Shown: positions 17,994 to 25,076 of the stretch, in pieces | How the letters are laid out: each line of letters starts with the position of its first letter | Position numbering within the stretch: the first letter of the stretch is position 1 | From: Planctomycetaceae bacterium | GTDB taxonomy: Bacteria > Planctomycetota > Planctomycetia > Planctomycetales > Planctomycetaceae | Length of the DNA: 64,000 nucleotides | Reading direction: 5' to 3' | Assembly (NCBI GenBank): GCA_020638955.1 | Contig: JACKHO010000006.1 | Span: 1 to 64,000, forward strand | The notes under the pieces: model-generated | The model's input: only the letters and a program-made list of their open reading frames with translations | Database searches by the model: none | What the model was told of the DNA's origin: nothing | Program-made: the position numbers and the translations under genes

Positions 17994-18323
17994 ATGAAAT
18001 GCAAACATTGTGGCGTGTCGAATGATGCTGGCATCACAAATTGCAAGAGCTGTGGTGCCGAGCTAGCGGCACCCAGTCCCGCGAAGTCGATGAACTCAGA
18101 TGTGGTTAACGTTGCACAGCGTGAGGGGAAAATCGCGGCCATCAAGCATTACCGCGAAACTCGCAACACCTCATTGAAAGACGCCAAAAAGGCGGTCGAA
18201 GCCATTCTGAAGGAGCAGGGAATTGAGCTCCCTGGTGGAAGTGGTTGCTTTGGAATGCTGTTAATTCCCCTCGGACTGCTTACTTACTGGGTCCTCAGTC
18301 TGGTTGTGCTGACAACGTTTTAG
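17994..18323 (+). CDS. Zinc-ribbon / L7-L12-C-terminal-like / single-TM small protein
   Basis: 109 aa from the ATG at 17994. Residues 1-22 form a four-Cys zinc ribbon (CKHC...CKSC). Residues about 40-75 (GKIAAIKHYRETRNTSLKDAKKAVE) resemble the C-terminal domain of ribosomal protein L7/L12, a module also found outside ribosomes in small proteins. Residues about 83-109 are a hydrophobic segment (GMLLIPLGLLTYWVLSLVVL), so the protein should be a C-tail-anchored inner-membrane protein with its ribbon in the cytosol. Function unknown; L7/L12-type domains bind partner proteins. The longer in-frame extension upstream looks non-coding. Confidence 0.7.
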   Translation: MKCKHCGVSNDAGITNCKSCGAELAAPSPAKSMNSDVVNVAQREGKIAAIKHYRETRNTSLKDAKKAVEAILKEQGIELPGGSGCFGMLLIPLGLLTYWVLSLVVLTTF

Positions 18324-18887
18324 AGGACGTTGAGGGCTGTTGCAGAATTCCGATAAGAACTGAAACTCATGCAACTGGACTTCAACAATCTCACCGCAAG
18401 TCAACCGCTGCCGTCGTCACGCAGGTGTTTGGGCGATTGTCTCGCGAGTCGAATTTCCAAGATTCATCAGCCCGGCGGCAGCAATTTGGGCTGCAGCGAT
18501 CATGGAATCCTCATTGTCCGCCAAATTCACTGAGAAAGTCACAGAGCCTGCACAACTCGCATCCCGGTAACGTGGCAAATTACGTTTTCGCCATCGAGAA
18601 TTCGGCGAAAACTGCAGGAAATACGCGGTTTTACACGTCGCCAACTGGACCTGGAGTGTGCCTTCGTCCACAGATTTGGGAGGTGCCAGGGTAGTGGCAA
18701 TCGGGATGGAGGGGGCGGAAATGTTGAATTTCACGATTGTTACGAGTTAAACAAATTTCGAATCAATTGACACCGATTCATTGACGAGCTAACTTGATTA
18801 CTGTCGTGGTGTTCCCATTCGTGGAAAATCCGGCGAGTTTGTTCGTCTCATTCACTTTCGTTGTCCTGTTTTTCTAGGAGAGCTTTC
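18324..18887. other. 564-bp spacer upstream of the DUF1559 gene
   Basis: No convincing gene. A 105-codon minus-strand frame (18417-18734) lacks a ribosome site and recognisable family. The right part carries a promoter candidate for the DUF1559 gene and about 90 bp of leader. Confidence 0.4.
18767..18795 (+). promoter_or_regulatory. Candidate sigma-70-type promoter for DUF1559 gene
   Basis: A perfect TTGACA (18767-18772), 17-bp spacer and TAACTT (18790-18795) lie about 92 bp upstream of the DUF1559 start. The -10 box matches only three of six consensus positions, so this is a prediction from sequence alone. Confidence 0.35.
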
Positions 18888-19940
18888 ATGCTGAAATCAA
18901 CTTGGTCAAAGTTTCGACGTGGATTCACGTTGATCGAACTTCTGGTGGTCATCGCGATTATCGCGGTTCTGATCGCCTTGCTGCTGCCTGCTGTGCAGCA
19001 AGCACGTGAGGCGGCTCGTCGCTCCGCCTGTAAGAACAACATGAAGCAAATTGGCTTGGGGCTTCACAATTACCATGACACTCATGGTACGTTCCCCCCA
19101 ACTCAGGTTTTCACCCACTTCAACGGTGCCCCAAACTCGTCAGGTGGTATCCCACGTAACCACACGTGGATTGCCATGACCCTGCCGTTCCTCGATCAAG
19201 CTCCACTGTACAATCAAATCAACTTTAGTGCCCCAATGTTCGACCAAGGGGCAAACGCCTTTCAGGTGGACAGTCTTGGTAAGAGCATTGTCGCTACCCA
19301 AATCCCCGTGCTGCAGTGTCCTTCGGACCCTGCTTTCAACGGAAACACGGCCCTCTCACACGGCGTTTCTCACACCAACTACGCTGGTGCGAACGGTTGG
19401 GACTGGTGGTACCGTGCCGCTCACCCCGTTTCTGGTGTCTTCCAGAACGGCGGCAACACCCGCATTCGTGACATCACCAAGGGAACTTCAAGCACCATTA
19501 TGGTTGGCGAAGTGAGTGCCCAAGGTTACCAGCCAGCTGCAGGTATTCCTGGTCACACTCGTGCTGGTGGTGGTGAACTTCGTCCAAACGGTGCTGGTAA
19601 CGCCGTGTTCCGTGCCGCTCTTATCGCTCCCGGAACAAACGACGACGTCATGCAGAATCGCCAATGGACGAAGCCTGATGGCTCGGTTGGTGGTTTCTGG
19701 TGGAAGTCGTCGCCGTACATGTGCCAGCCAACCTACCTGTCATGCTTCGGACCGAACAACAACTGGCCAGGTCCAAGTAGCATGCACACTTCTGGTGGTC
19801 AGTACCTGATGGCGGACGGTGCTGTTCGTTTCATCACCGACAACATCCAGCACAGTTCTGACTGGGGTGCCAACAGCCTGTGGCAGTCGTTGCACTCTTG
19901 CCAGTTGCAGGGCAATATGGTCATTCCTGGCGAATTCTAA
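18888..19940 (+). CDS. DUF1559 protein with pseudopilin-type N-terminus
   Basis: 350 aa. AGGAGAG lies 5 nt before the ATG at 18888. The N-terminus has the type IV pilin/pseudopilin cleavage and methylation signal (RRGFTLIELLVVIAIIAVL), followed by ALLLPAVQQAREAARRSACKNNMKQIGLGLHNYHDTHGTFPP, the DUF1559 signature, here split by my reading as one continuous helix. The C-terminal half ends with GGQYLMADGAVRFI. It should be processed by prepilin peptidase and sit in the membrane or a pseudopilus. Codon choice is strongly biased (Asn almost all AAC, many CGT/GGT), unlike its neighbours, suggesting high expression, and a strong hairpin follows. Function of DUF1559 is not established. Confidence 0.9.
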   Translation: MLKSTWSKFRRGFTLIELLVVIAIIAVLIALLLPAVQQAREAARRSACKNNMKQIGLGLHNYHDTHGTFPPTQVFTHFNGAPNSSGGIPRNHTWIAMTLPFLDQAPLYNQINFSAPMFDQGANAFQVDSLGKSIVATQIPVLQCPSDPAFNGNTALSHGVSHTNYAGANGWDWWYRAAHPVSGVFQNGGNTRIRDITKGTSSTIMVGEVSAQGYQPAAGIPGHTRAGGGELRPNGAGNAVFRAALIAPGTNDDVMQNRQWTKPDGSVGGFWWKSSPYMCQPTYLSCFGPNNNWPGPSSMHTSGGQYLMADGAVRFITDNIQHSSDWGANSLWQSLHSCQLQGNMVIPGEF

Positions 19941-19960
19941 TTCGTGCAGGTGAGACGAAT

Positions 19961-19995
19961 TGTTTTCCCCGGCGCTTTCAGTGCCGGGGAAAACA
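19961..19995 (+). terminator. Strong hairpin terminator after DUF1559 gene
   Basis: A perfect 13-bp stem (19961-19973 and 19983-19995, core TTTTCCCCGGC / GCCGGGGAAAA) with a 9-nt loop starts 20 bp after the stop codon and is followed by TGTTTTTG. It fits an intrinsic terminator or attenuator separating an abundant transcript from the downstream lipoprotein gene. Confidence 0.85.
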
Positions 19996-20049
19996 TGTTT
20001 TTGTGAACGCTTTAATTCGACTTCAAAGAGATTGGTTCGGAGAGCAATA

Positions 20050-20538
20050 GTGCGAGCCCTGATTTTGTGTGGATGTGCATGTGGACTCATGGTCACACTT
20101 GCTGGTTGCATGGGCGGTAACGAACAGGTTTCGACCGTCAAAGTCACCGGTAAGGTATACCTGGACGACGAGTTGCAGACCAGCGGTCGGCTTACTTTGG
20201 ATCCGGTTGACACGTCAGAAATGGAATTGGCCCCGCCTTCTGTGGGAGGGACCATTGGGTCCGATGGAACATATACGCTGACGACCTACAAGCCGGGCGA
20301 TGGCGCTGCTCCTGGTGACTACAACGTGACCCTGGGAGGAGCGTTCAAGAGCGATGACACAGCGAACCCAGAAGCGATGATGGCCATGATGAGTGGCGGC
20401 GGTGGTGGGACAAACACGCTAACCGTCACCATTCCGGCTGATGGCTCTGATTCCCTCGATTTTAAGTTTGTGACTCAAAAGGGAGGCGCAGCTCCAGCTG
20501 GCGGTGGACCCCCATCTCCTATTGGTGGTGCCCAGTAA
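20050..20538 (+). CDS. Lipoprotein with transthyretin/carboxypeptidase-regulatory-like domain
   Basis: 162 aa. I choose the GTG at 20050 because GGAGAG lies 5 nt upstream and the protein then opens with a compact lipoprotein signal (MRALILCGCACGLMVTLAGC, lipobox LAGC, acylated Cys20). Longer in-frame starts would run through the terminator hairpin. The mature part (VTGKVYLDDELQTSGRLTL, GTIGSDGTYTLTTYKPGDGAAPGDYNVTL) looks like the small beta-sandwich domain often found next to DUF1559 genes in Planctomycetota. The end is Gly/Pro-rich and probably disordered. Role unknown, perhaps a surface-exposed partner of the DUF1559 protein. Confidence 0.8.
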   Translation: MRALILCGCACGLMVTLAGCMGGNEQVSTVKVTGKVYLDDELQTSGRLTLDPVDTSEMELAPPSVGGTIGSDGTYTLTTYKPGDGAAPGDYNVTLGGAFKSDDTANPEAMMAMMSGGGGGTNTLTVTIPADGSDSLDFKFVTQKGGAAPAGGGPPSPIGGAQ

Positions 20539-20553
20539 GTTCAGTTGAGACGT

Positions 20554-20580
20554 CCGTTTAAGAGGATTTTTCTTAAACGG
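20554..20580 (+). terminator. Hairpin after the lipoprotein gene
   Basis: A perfect 10-bp inverted repeat (CCGTTTAAGA / TCTTAAACGG) with loop GGATTTT, 15 bp after the lipoprotein stop and 26 bp before the CRTAC1 start. It could terminate or attenuate transcription into CRTAC1. Confidence 0.6.
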
Positions 20581-20606
20581 TTACCTGAGAAAGTGAATGG
20601 CCAACG

Positions 20607-22379
20607 GTGCAATTGTCGCGTTGGAAGAATTCTGATTTCCTCTACGCGAGCAGTCTCTACGGACTGCTCGCGTTTTGTTTCTTTGGGTGTCGCCCCAAAC
20701 CAGTCGAAGTCGTCGAAGATCCGCCCAGTCCCACAGCTTCCGTTCGCCTGTTTGTTGACGTGAGCGATGAGGTAGGGCTTCGTTTTGAACACCAAGTTGG
20801 CGACTTCAGCCAATACGAGATGCCGGCCATCATGGGCGGTGGCGGCGCCTGCGTCGATTACGACCTAGACGGCGTAACAGACTACTACCTCCCCAACGGG
20901 ATGCGGCAACTGCCGAAAGCAGGCGAAGACATCTCCATTTCCGACGTCCTGTTTCGTGGTAGAGTTGGTGCACCGCTTCAAGATGTCACGCCTCATCCCA
21001 ACATTCTGTTGGAAGAGTTCGGCATGGGAGCCTGGTGGGGCGATTTCGATGTAGATGGATTCCCTGACGTCTATCTGTCGAACGTGGGGACCAATCGCCT
21101 CTTTCGGAATTTGGGTGATGGCACATTCGAGGAAGTTCCGCTTCCGCCAACAAGTGCGGCGTGGTCGACAGCCTGTTCCTGGACCGACATCAATCACGAC
21201 GGGCTCCTCGATTTGTTCGTCGCGAATTATGTGGATTACATCCCGGGGCAGTATTGCGAGGGGGCGGACGGGAAGCGTGAGTTCTGCGGACCTTCGGCCT
21301 ACCCCGGAATGGTGGACCGGCTCCTCGTCAACACGGGAGGCGAGTCGGACGAGGGACTCTCGTTCACCGACGAAACGGTTCACCTCGGCTTTGGCGATAT
21401 GGTCGGTAAAGGTCTGGGCACAATAACTCGCGATTTCAATCGTGACGGACTCGTCGATATCTACGTGGCAAATGATATGGAGGCCAATCGATTGTGGATC
21501 CAGCAACGAGACGGCACGTTTCGAGATGAAGCGCTGCTGCTGGGGGTCGCGCACAACTTCTTGGGTGAAACAGAAGCCAGCATGGGCGTCGTGGCACATG
21601 ACTGGAATGACGACTCCATACCCGATTTGCTTGTAGCCCACCTTGCCGGAGAAACGAATACCTTCTACCTGTCGGAGGCCGATTCTGGCGTATGGTCCGA
21701 TGCCACGGCCGCCTCGCAAATGGGGCCGTACAGCCTCCCCAACACGGGATTTGGTGTGGCCTTATTCGACGTCGAACTCGATGGCGATCTCGACTTCCTC
21801 ATTGCGAATGGATCAGTCAAACGGCTGGATGGTCGTCCGGTGGTGGGAAATCCGCGAGATGCGTACGCCCAGCAGAGTTCACTGTTTCTTAAGGAGGGGA
21901 GTTCGCTCACTTTCAGTGACGAGTCATCCAATGGGGGAGATTTCACAACGTCACCCATGGTGGGACGCGCCCTGGCGACTACAGACTTTGATTTCGATGG
22001 CGACCTCGATGTCGTCGTCGTGGACTGCGGAAAGAATGCCCGGCTCATGCGAAATGAAGCGAAGCATGCCGGGAACTGGTATTCTGTTCGCCTTGTCGAC
22101 CCAACCGGAAGCAGACAGGGCACCGGTGCAAGTGTGGCACTTGTCGATAACGGTGGGAAACAATTCGTACGTGACATGAATCCCTACCAGGGCTATTTGT
22201 CACAGAATGAGGGTCGGATTCATTTTGGGCTGGGCAGCGAATTCAAGCCGCGTGAAATGCGTGTGACCTGGGCGGACGGCACGCAAGAGTCATTTGTCGT
22301 CGACACTGTCAGCACGCGTGTCGTTGTCGTGCGCGGTCAGGGGATTCGTTCCGAGCCCGTCTTCGGCGGTCATCAGTAA
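20607..22379 (+). CDS. CRTAC1-family FG-GAP/ASPIC-UnbV lipoprotein
   Basis: 590 aa, GTG start without an obvious ribosome site. The leader LYGLLAFCFFGC suggests a lipoprotein anchored at about Cys28. About seven FG-GAP/VCBS-type repeats follow, each with a calcium-loop motif such as DYDLDGVTD, DFDVDGFPD, DINHDGLLD, DFNRDGLVD and DFDFDGDLD, predicting an integrin-alpha-like beta-propeller. The last 100 residues are the ASPIC/UnbV domain (RQGTGASVALV, YLSQNEGRIHFGLG, VTWADGTQESF). CRTAC1-type proteins are extracellular; a binding or scaffold role is likely, but unproven. It is followed 13 bp later by the TPR gene, so the two are an operon. Confidence 0.88.
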   Translation: MQLSRWKNSDFLYASSLYGLLAFCFFGCRPKPVEVVEDPPSPTASVRLFVDVSDEVGLRFEHQVGDFSQYEMPAIMGGGGACVDYDLDGVTDYYLPNGMRQLPKAGEDISISDVLFRGRVGAPLQDVTPHPNILLEEFGMGAWWGDFDVDGFPDVYLSNVGTNRLFRNLGDGTFEEVPLPPTSAAWSTACSWTDINHDGLLDLFVANYVDYIPGQYCEGADGKREFCGPSAYPGMVDRLLVNTGGESDEGLSFTDETVHLGFGDMVGKGLGTITRDFNRDGLVDIYVANDMEANRLWIQQRDGTFRDEALLLGVAHNFLGETEASMGVVAHDWNDDSIPDLLVAHLAGETNTFYLSEADSGVWSDATAASQMGPYSLPNTGFGVALFDVELDGDLDFLIANGSVKRLDGRPVVGNPRDAYAQQSSLFLKEGSSLTFSDESSNGGDFTTSPMVGRALATTDFDFDGDLDVVVVDCGKNARLMRNEAKHAGNWYSVRLVDPTGSRQGTGASVALVDNGGKQFVRDMNPYQGYLSQNEGRIHFGLGSEFKPREMRVTWADGTQESFVVDTVSTRVVVVRGQGIRSEPVFGGHQ

Positions 22380-22392
22380 AGGGAGATAGGAC

Positions 22393-23724
22393 GTGACAAG
22401 TCGCCGGTGGCTGATCGGTCTCGCTCTCGTGCTGGTACTAGGTGGAGGTGCCTGGTTCTATCAATCGCGTGCCACGGCACCACGGTTTGACCGTTCGACC
22501 ATTGATACTGCAAATCTGCACCCCAGTATTGCCGAGGCTCTTGAACAGGCTATTGGAAAAGTTGAGGCCTCTCCTCGTTCTGCTGAATCTTGGGGGGAGC
22601 TGGGGATGGTCCTCATGGCCCACGACCTGGCAGATTCCGCCCGCCAGTGCTTTCGTCAGGCTCAAGACCTCGATGATACGGACATGCGTTGGCCCTACCT
22701 GTTGGGCTACACGTATGAAGAGGTCGACTACCAGACTGCGCTGGCGGCGTACCGCGAGGCGCTCACAATCGATCCGAACTCCGTGCCGGTGCGCATTCGC
22801 GTCGCGACCATTCAAATGCGACTCGGACTACTCGATGAAGCCCATGAGACGTTAAAGACCGGACTGGCCACCCAGCCGGCGAATCCGTATTTGCTGACGA
22901 CACTCGGGCGCCTGCACGTCATTCGCGGTGAACTGGCCGAGGCTGAGCAAGCATTTACTGCAGCCGCACAGCAGCCCGACTGGATGGCGCAGCCAGCGCT
23001 CCTGGATTTGGTGAAACTGGCGGTACGCCAACACAATTTGTCGCAGGCAACCGCATACCAGCAGCGACTGCTGCAGCTTCCTCAGGCTGGGCAAATGGAA
23101 TTCCCCGATCCCGTCATTGAACGTGTTCGTTTTCTGGAGGGGCTTTCCAAGCTCATTGCGGAGCGGGCCGATTTGGCCCTGGCACGTGGTGACGCCCGCA
23201 TGGCCGCGAGCCTCTATGAGGCGTTTGTCGCAAAGCGTCCCGACATGCCAAATGCTCAAGTCAATTTAGCGCAGGCCTATGCCATGAGTGGAAACTGGCC
23301 GGCCGCCATCAAGCGGTACCAGTCAGTCCTGGACGAATTTGGTGAAAACGTCGCCGCCCGTTATGGTTTGGCGGCTGTCTACTCGCAGTCGGGGCAAGCC
23401 GAACTGGCGAAGCAGGAATACCAACGCGTCATCGACAGTAAACCAGATCACAAAAATGCCTGGCTGCAGTTGGGAATTCTGCAAGAGCAATCGGGCAACC
23501 TGGATGAAGCCCTTGACTGCTACTTGCGTGCGAGTGAAATCGATCCCAGCTTCGCCCAGGCGCAGCTCGCATCAGGCATAATGCTCATGAACCGGGATGA
23601 TTTGACGGCCGCCGCACCGTACATCGAACGCGCTGTACAACTCAGTCAGGGCGATCCCTTGCCACAGCAATATCTTCAGGAGCTTCGGAAACGCCAGGCG
23701 GCCGAGACGCCTGAGGGGAACTAG
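22393..23724 (+). CDS. Tetratricopeptide-repeat protein, membrane-anchored
   Basis: 443 aa with a GTG start and GGGAGAT 6-8 nt upstream. An N-terminal signal anchor (RRWLIGLALVLVLGGGAWFY) is followed by about eight or more TPR units, for example YQTALAAYREALTIDPNSVPVRIRVA and LDEALDCYLRASEIDPSFAQAQL, giving a periplasmic superhelical adaptor. It is 13 bp downstream of CRTAC1, and CRTAC1/TPR pairs recur in Planctomycetota, so it probably binds the CRTAC1 protein or its client. The stop codon shares the CTAG tetranucleotide with the stop of the convergent Amt-like gene. Confidence 0.87.
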   Translation: MTSRRWLIGLALVLVLGGGAWFYQSRATAPRFDRSTIDTANLHPSIAEALEQAIGKVEASPRSAESWGELGMVLMAHDLADSARQCFRQAQDLDDTDMRWPYLLGYTYEEVDYQTALAAYREALTIDPNSVPVRIRVATIQMRLGLLDEAHETLKTGLATQPANPYLLTTLGRLHVIRGELAEAEQAFTAAAQQPDWMAQPALLDLVKLAVRQHNLSQATAYQQRLLQLPQAGQMEFPDPVIERVRFLEGLSKLIAERADLALARGDARMAASLYEAFVAKRPDMPNAQVNLAQAYAMSGNWPAAIKRYQSVLDEFGENVAARYGLAAVYSQSGQAELAKQEYQRVIDSKPDHKNAWLQLGILQEQSGNLDEALDCYLRASEIDPSFAQAQLASGIMLMNRDDLTAAAPYIERAVQLSQGDPLPQQYLQELRKRQAAETPEGN

Positions 23725-25076
23725 CTGGTCGACCCGGCCAGAGGTTCAGCGTCCGCATTTGCAGATGTCGCGGGACTCAGTTTCAGGCTGCCAGGGAAAA
23801 CCGCGTTGGCAATTCGGGTCAGCAGGAACGTCATCAGGGCAGACCATACTCCCACCGCTCCAATGGCCAGTAGTTGATGCTGGATTTGACTGAAATCCCC
23901 CTGAAGTAAGCCGGTAATTTCCCGTCCATCCCAGCGATTTCCTCCGGCTCCCGTGGTGGCGAATATCCCAACGCCCAGCAGTCCAATGACGGAACCACAA
24001 CAAAGTGCGGAAGCGAGCATGCGCGTTGCTTGTGCTTCGGCCTTTAGCCAGCGGTCCACAATGTTGCCGATCGCACCAGCCACCACACCAATAATGACTG
24101 CCGATTGTGGCATCACGTACGCACTGCATGCAGCCATCGCGGTAGTGGCCACGAGAACTCCTGACGTCAGGTTTTCCGTATGCAGACGCTTCCACAGGAA
24201 GGAACTGCAAAAACTCCAACTGAGTAGGCCAGCGGAAACTCCAAGCAATGAGTTCACAACGGCCAGCACAGCGCGCCCGTCGGCCTGATGGATCGATCCT
24301 CCCTGAAGCAGAAGAATACCAAGGCAGAAGCTCAAAGCTCCAACTCCACCTGAAGGTGAGTCACTCCCATCCGAGGTCGCCGTTCCGCTACGCAGCAGAA
24401 ACAATGAACAGCCGACGGCCAGAAAAATAAGGCCTGCCGACGCGTCGAGCGTTCCTCTGTAGAACAGCCAACCGTCTCCGGCCACCGCGTGCGCGACCGG
24501 TGCGTACACAAGAGTCGACCAGACCATCAGGAGAACGGTGAGTCCAATTCCACTGAATTTCTCACTCCACACCAGGACAAGTGGAAAGAGTGCTATCAGG
24601 AATACAGAAAACTGAAGGAGACAGACGACCAGGCTGGGAACACCATGTTCAGAGGCCTTCGTCGGAAAATTTGGGCCGTGACTCCCCGCAACGGGAAGCA
24701 CCTTTTCCAGCAGCATGTATTCCAAGCCCCCAAAATATCCGCCCCTCCCCATTTTCAGGGTTTCGTCTGGCAGTGAATCGGCGTACGCCATCGCTTCAGC
24801 GATACCAGTCATGGGACCCGCGGTCTCTGTGGCCGGAGGCGGAATTGTGCCCCATGACGGGCCAAATCCGAGGGTGTAAATCCAGCCGCCCCACGCCAAT
24901 GCCAATATCGCCACAATCAAGGGGGACTGGCACTTCAACCGTTCCTTTGTCGCTTCTGAGAAGCGACTGCCTACCATCAGCCAGAGTCCACCGAGGCAAA
25001 ATGCCGGTGCGAGTAATGCGATGAAAAGTAACCAGGCGATATTGCCAGAGTCAAAAAAACTCTCCCAGACAATCAC
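23721..25076 (-). CDS. Degenerate ammonium-transporter (Amt)-like membrane protein
   Basis: 451 aa, polytopic (about 11 hydrophobic segments). By eye it aligns with AmtB through MVWSTLVYAPVAHAV...GTLDASAG (AmtB LTLSYIPIAHMVWGG...GALDFAGG), VVNSLLG, IIGVVAGAIG and LLGVGIFA. The fold-stabilising Asp of GTLD is kept, but positions matching both pore histidines (AmtB His168 and His318) read Leu, Trp148 reads Ala and Phe215 reads Leu. A long non-Amt insert (about 65-150) sits before the conserved part. It is unlikely to conduct ammonium like AmtB and may be a sensor or carry another substrate. The GTG start overlaps the stop of the upstream CRTAC1 gene (GTGA), so translation is coupled. Confidence 0.72.
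   Translation of the reverse strand: MIVWESFFDSGNIAWLLFIALLAPAFCLGGLWLMVGSRFSEATKERLKCQSPLIVAILALAWGGWIYTLGFGPSWGTIPPPATETAGPMTGIAEAMAYADSLPDETLKMGRGGYFGGLEYMLLEKVLPVAGSHGPNFPTKASEHGVPSLVVCLLQFSVFLIALFPLVLVWSEKFSGIGLTVLLMVWSTLVYAPVAHAVAGDGWLFYRGTLDASAGLIFLAVGCSLFLLRSGTATSDGSDSPSGGVGALSFCLGILLLQGGSIHQADGRAVLAVVNSLLGVSAGLLSWSFCSSFLWKRLHTENLTSGVLVATTAMAACSAYVMPQSAVIIGVVAGAIGNIVDRWLKAEAQATRMLASALCCGSVIGLLGVGIFATTGAGGNRWDGREITGLLQGDFSQIQHQLLAIGAVGVWSALMTFLLTRIANAVFPGSLKLSPATSANADAEPLAGSTS

Noticed and set aside
18417..18734. 105-codon minus-strand gene
   Set aside because: No ribosome site, no recognisable domain or signal peptide, and it lies in the leader region of the DUF1559 gene.
23721..25076. 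Functional ammonium transporter
   Set aside because: The positions matching both pore histidines and two pore aromatic residues are changed by eye alignment, so AmtB-type conduction is not supported.
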